Assembly (NCBI GenBank): GCA_003344405.1
Contig: NOWV01000015.1
Location: 558,001-622,000, forward strand
Source: Trichoplax sp. H2
Lineage: Eukaryota; Placozoa; Uniplacotomia; Trichoplacea
Direction of reading: 5' to 3'
DNA: 64,000 nt
The stretch's first letter is position 1. Each line of letters starts with the position of its first letter. Of this stretch, positions 62,946 to 64,000 are shown one piece after another. The notes under the pieces are model-generated. The model saw only the letters and a program-made list of their open reading frames with translations, did not search any database and was not told the origin of the DNA. Both the position numbers and the translations under genes were made by a program.

Positions 62946-63160
62946 GCTAATCTTTCTGTTCTTGCACGGTTATTAGGGCTTACCGTAGCAACACCGAGAC
63001 CTGATCAATTCATTAAACTACATTTATTTACGGTAACGTATCTTCCCAAATGCTAATCTTTCTCTTCTTGCACGGTTGTTAGGGCTTACCGTAGCAATAC
63101 CGAGACATGATGATCAATTCATTAAACTACATTTATTTACCGTAACGTATCTTCCCAAAT
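62946..63160. repeat. 106-bp tandem duplication
   Basis: Two adjacent copies starting at 62946 and 63052 share gctaatctttct, cttgcacggtt, agggcttaccgtagcaa, attaaactacatttattta and cgtatcttcccaaatgct. The second copy has a 3-base gat insertion and a few substitutions, so it is recent. Confidence 0.9.
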
Positions 63161-64000
63161 GCTAAGATAGCTAATTGGACGAATTAAAATTTACGATTTT
63201 GCCGATTTATTGGCTTATACTTGCGCCGGCTAAGTGCGAGTTATAGCTACAACGCCATGGATATATGTACCCGTATAGTAATTTGATTAGTGGTTTGTCT
63301 AGTTAAAACTTAAATTATTCGTAACGATTATCAAGGAATAACAGAACCCGGGAATGGAATCCGGAAATCGGATACAGTATAATACCAGATCAGCTTAACA
63401 CTATTTCAGTAATAAATAATTTAATCATCTCCTTAACCAAGTCAAAGTCTATCTTTTGAAAATTTTCGATACAAAGTTATGATTAACCCTTTGTTTCATG
63501 CAGCTCGAATGATATACGACATTTATAACTGGGAATTCCTAAGCAGTATTGTTCGATTATAGTATTGCTATGCAGAGTATTAAATAGTGAAACCCTTATT
63601 TCCGTTGAGCAATCAATCATTGAATAGTAGTTCACGTTTTTGAAGAATTCACGAAAAATTTGAAGTACAGAAATTATTTCGTTGTATTAAAATTAATAAC
63701 TAATAAATGGATCGTATGACAATCACTTCAAAATAGAAATACCTTAACATAGAATTTCACATTAAAATTGATTACATTCCAGGTGCTCGTTGAATAATTT
63801 TTATGAGCTATAAAAGCATGCTAGAAGTAAGCATTTTATATTATATTTGATCAGGGGTAATTTTATAATTTATTAACTTACTTGGAAGAAAGGACTGGGT
63901 AAAATATCCGATGGCATTGCAATTAAATTTATTCTAGATCGTACAATTACAATCAGACAAGCAGCTTGTATCTATTCTCATGGATTGAAATCGTATTGAA

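Larger units (their letters stand above)
60080..64000. other. Intergenic or unannotated, no convincing gene
   Basis: Nearly 4 kb of AT-rich sequence downstream of the APAF-1 homologue. Open frames at 60306-60494 and 61076-61267 (+) carry no similarity. One exon-like segment (about 61648-61701) and one tandem duplication are listed separately. Confidence 0.5.

Overview
This is an AT-rich, intron-containing animal genome segment. The genes split at canonical GT-AG borders, mostly with introns of about 50 to a few hundred bases. They encode proteins that align by eye over their whole length with well-known animal families (NELF-A, MFSD10, TM2D2, KANSL3, THOC1, UBLCP1, an APAF-1-type CARD/NB-ARC/WD40 protein, a T-box factor). 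The mix of compact animal genes, short introns, a cofactor-independent phosphoglycerate mutase and a human-like APAF-1 layout suggests an early-branching animal, most likely a placozoan (Trichoplax/Hoilungia type). The species is an inference from gene content. Six-frame open reading frames alone miss most of this structure, so I rebuilt the genes by joining exons whose splice phase agrees.

Layout. 1-2335 (-): NELF-A, 3' end outside the window. 2440-3600: low-complexity 'tacagtac' block between two divergent genes. 3626-4831 (+): single-exon GT31 glycosyltransferase. 6969-11105 (-): a membrane protein built from three tandem four-helix units with matching exon structure. 13151-14772 (+): T-box transcription factor. 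16894-21159 (+): MFSD10-like transporter, 13 exons. 22293-25184 (-): TM2D2. 25832-25993 (-): an orphan membrane exon beside a local duplication. 27333-31395 (-): KANSL3, 11 exons. 32317-34131 (+): intronless THOC1, divergent from KANSL3. 36428-38765 (-): a secreted/GPI-type protein with a monooxygenase-like N-terminal domain, EGF-like region and DOMON domains, interrupted by a frameshifted Pro-Glu-Gly repeat. 39800-41322: a 600-bp duplication on either side of an assembly gap. 41350-42450: decayed tandem repeats. 42952-47992 (+): independent phosphoglycerate mutase, 12 exons. 48623-51068 (-): UBLCP1, 9 exons. 53056-60079 (+): APAF-1 homologue, 19 exons. 60080-64000: no convincing gene.

Functionally this is mostly a housekeeping neighbourhood. 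NELF-A, UBLCP1 and THOC1 all act around RNA polymerase II (pausing, CTD dephosphorylation or proteasome control, mRNP assembly), and KANSL3 belongs to a histone acetyltransferase complex. There is no sign of a bacterial defence system, CRISPR array or intact transposon. The most novel items are the triple four-helix membrane protein, the copper-oxygenase-like DOMON protein, the self-complementary 'tacagtac' clusters that mark several 5' regions, and the complete APAF-1 gene with one-exon-per-WD-repeat architecture.
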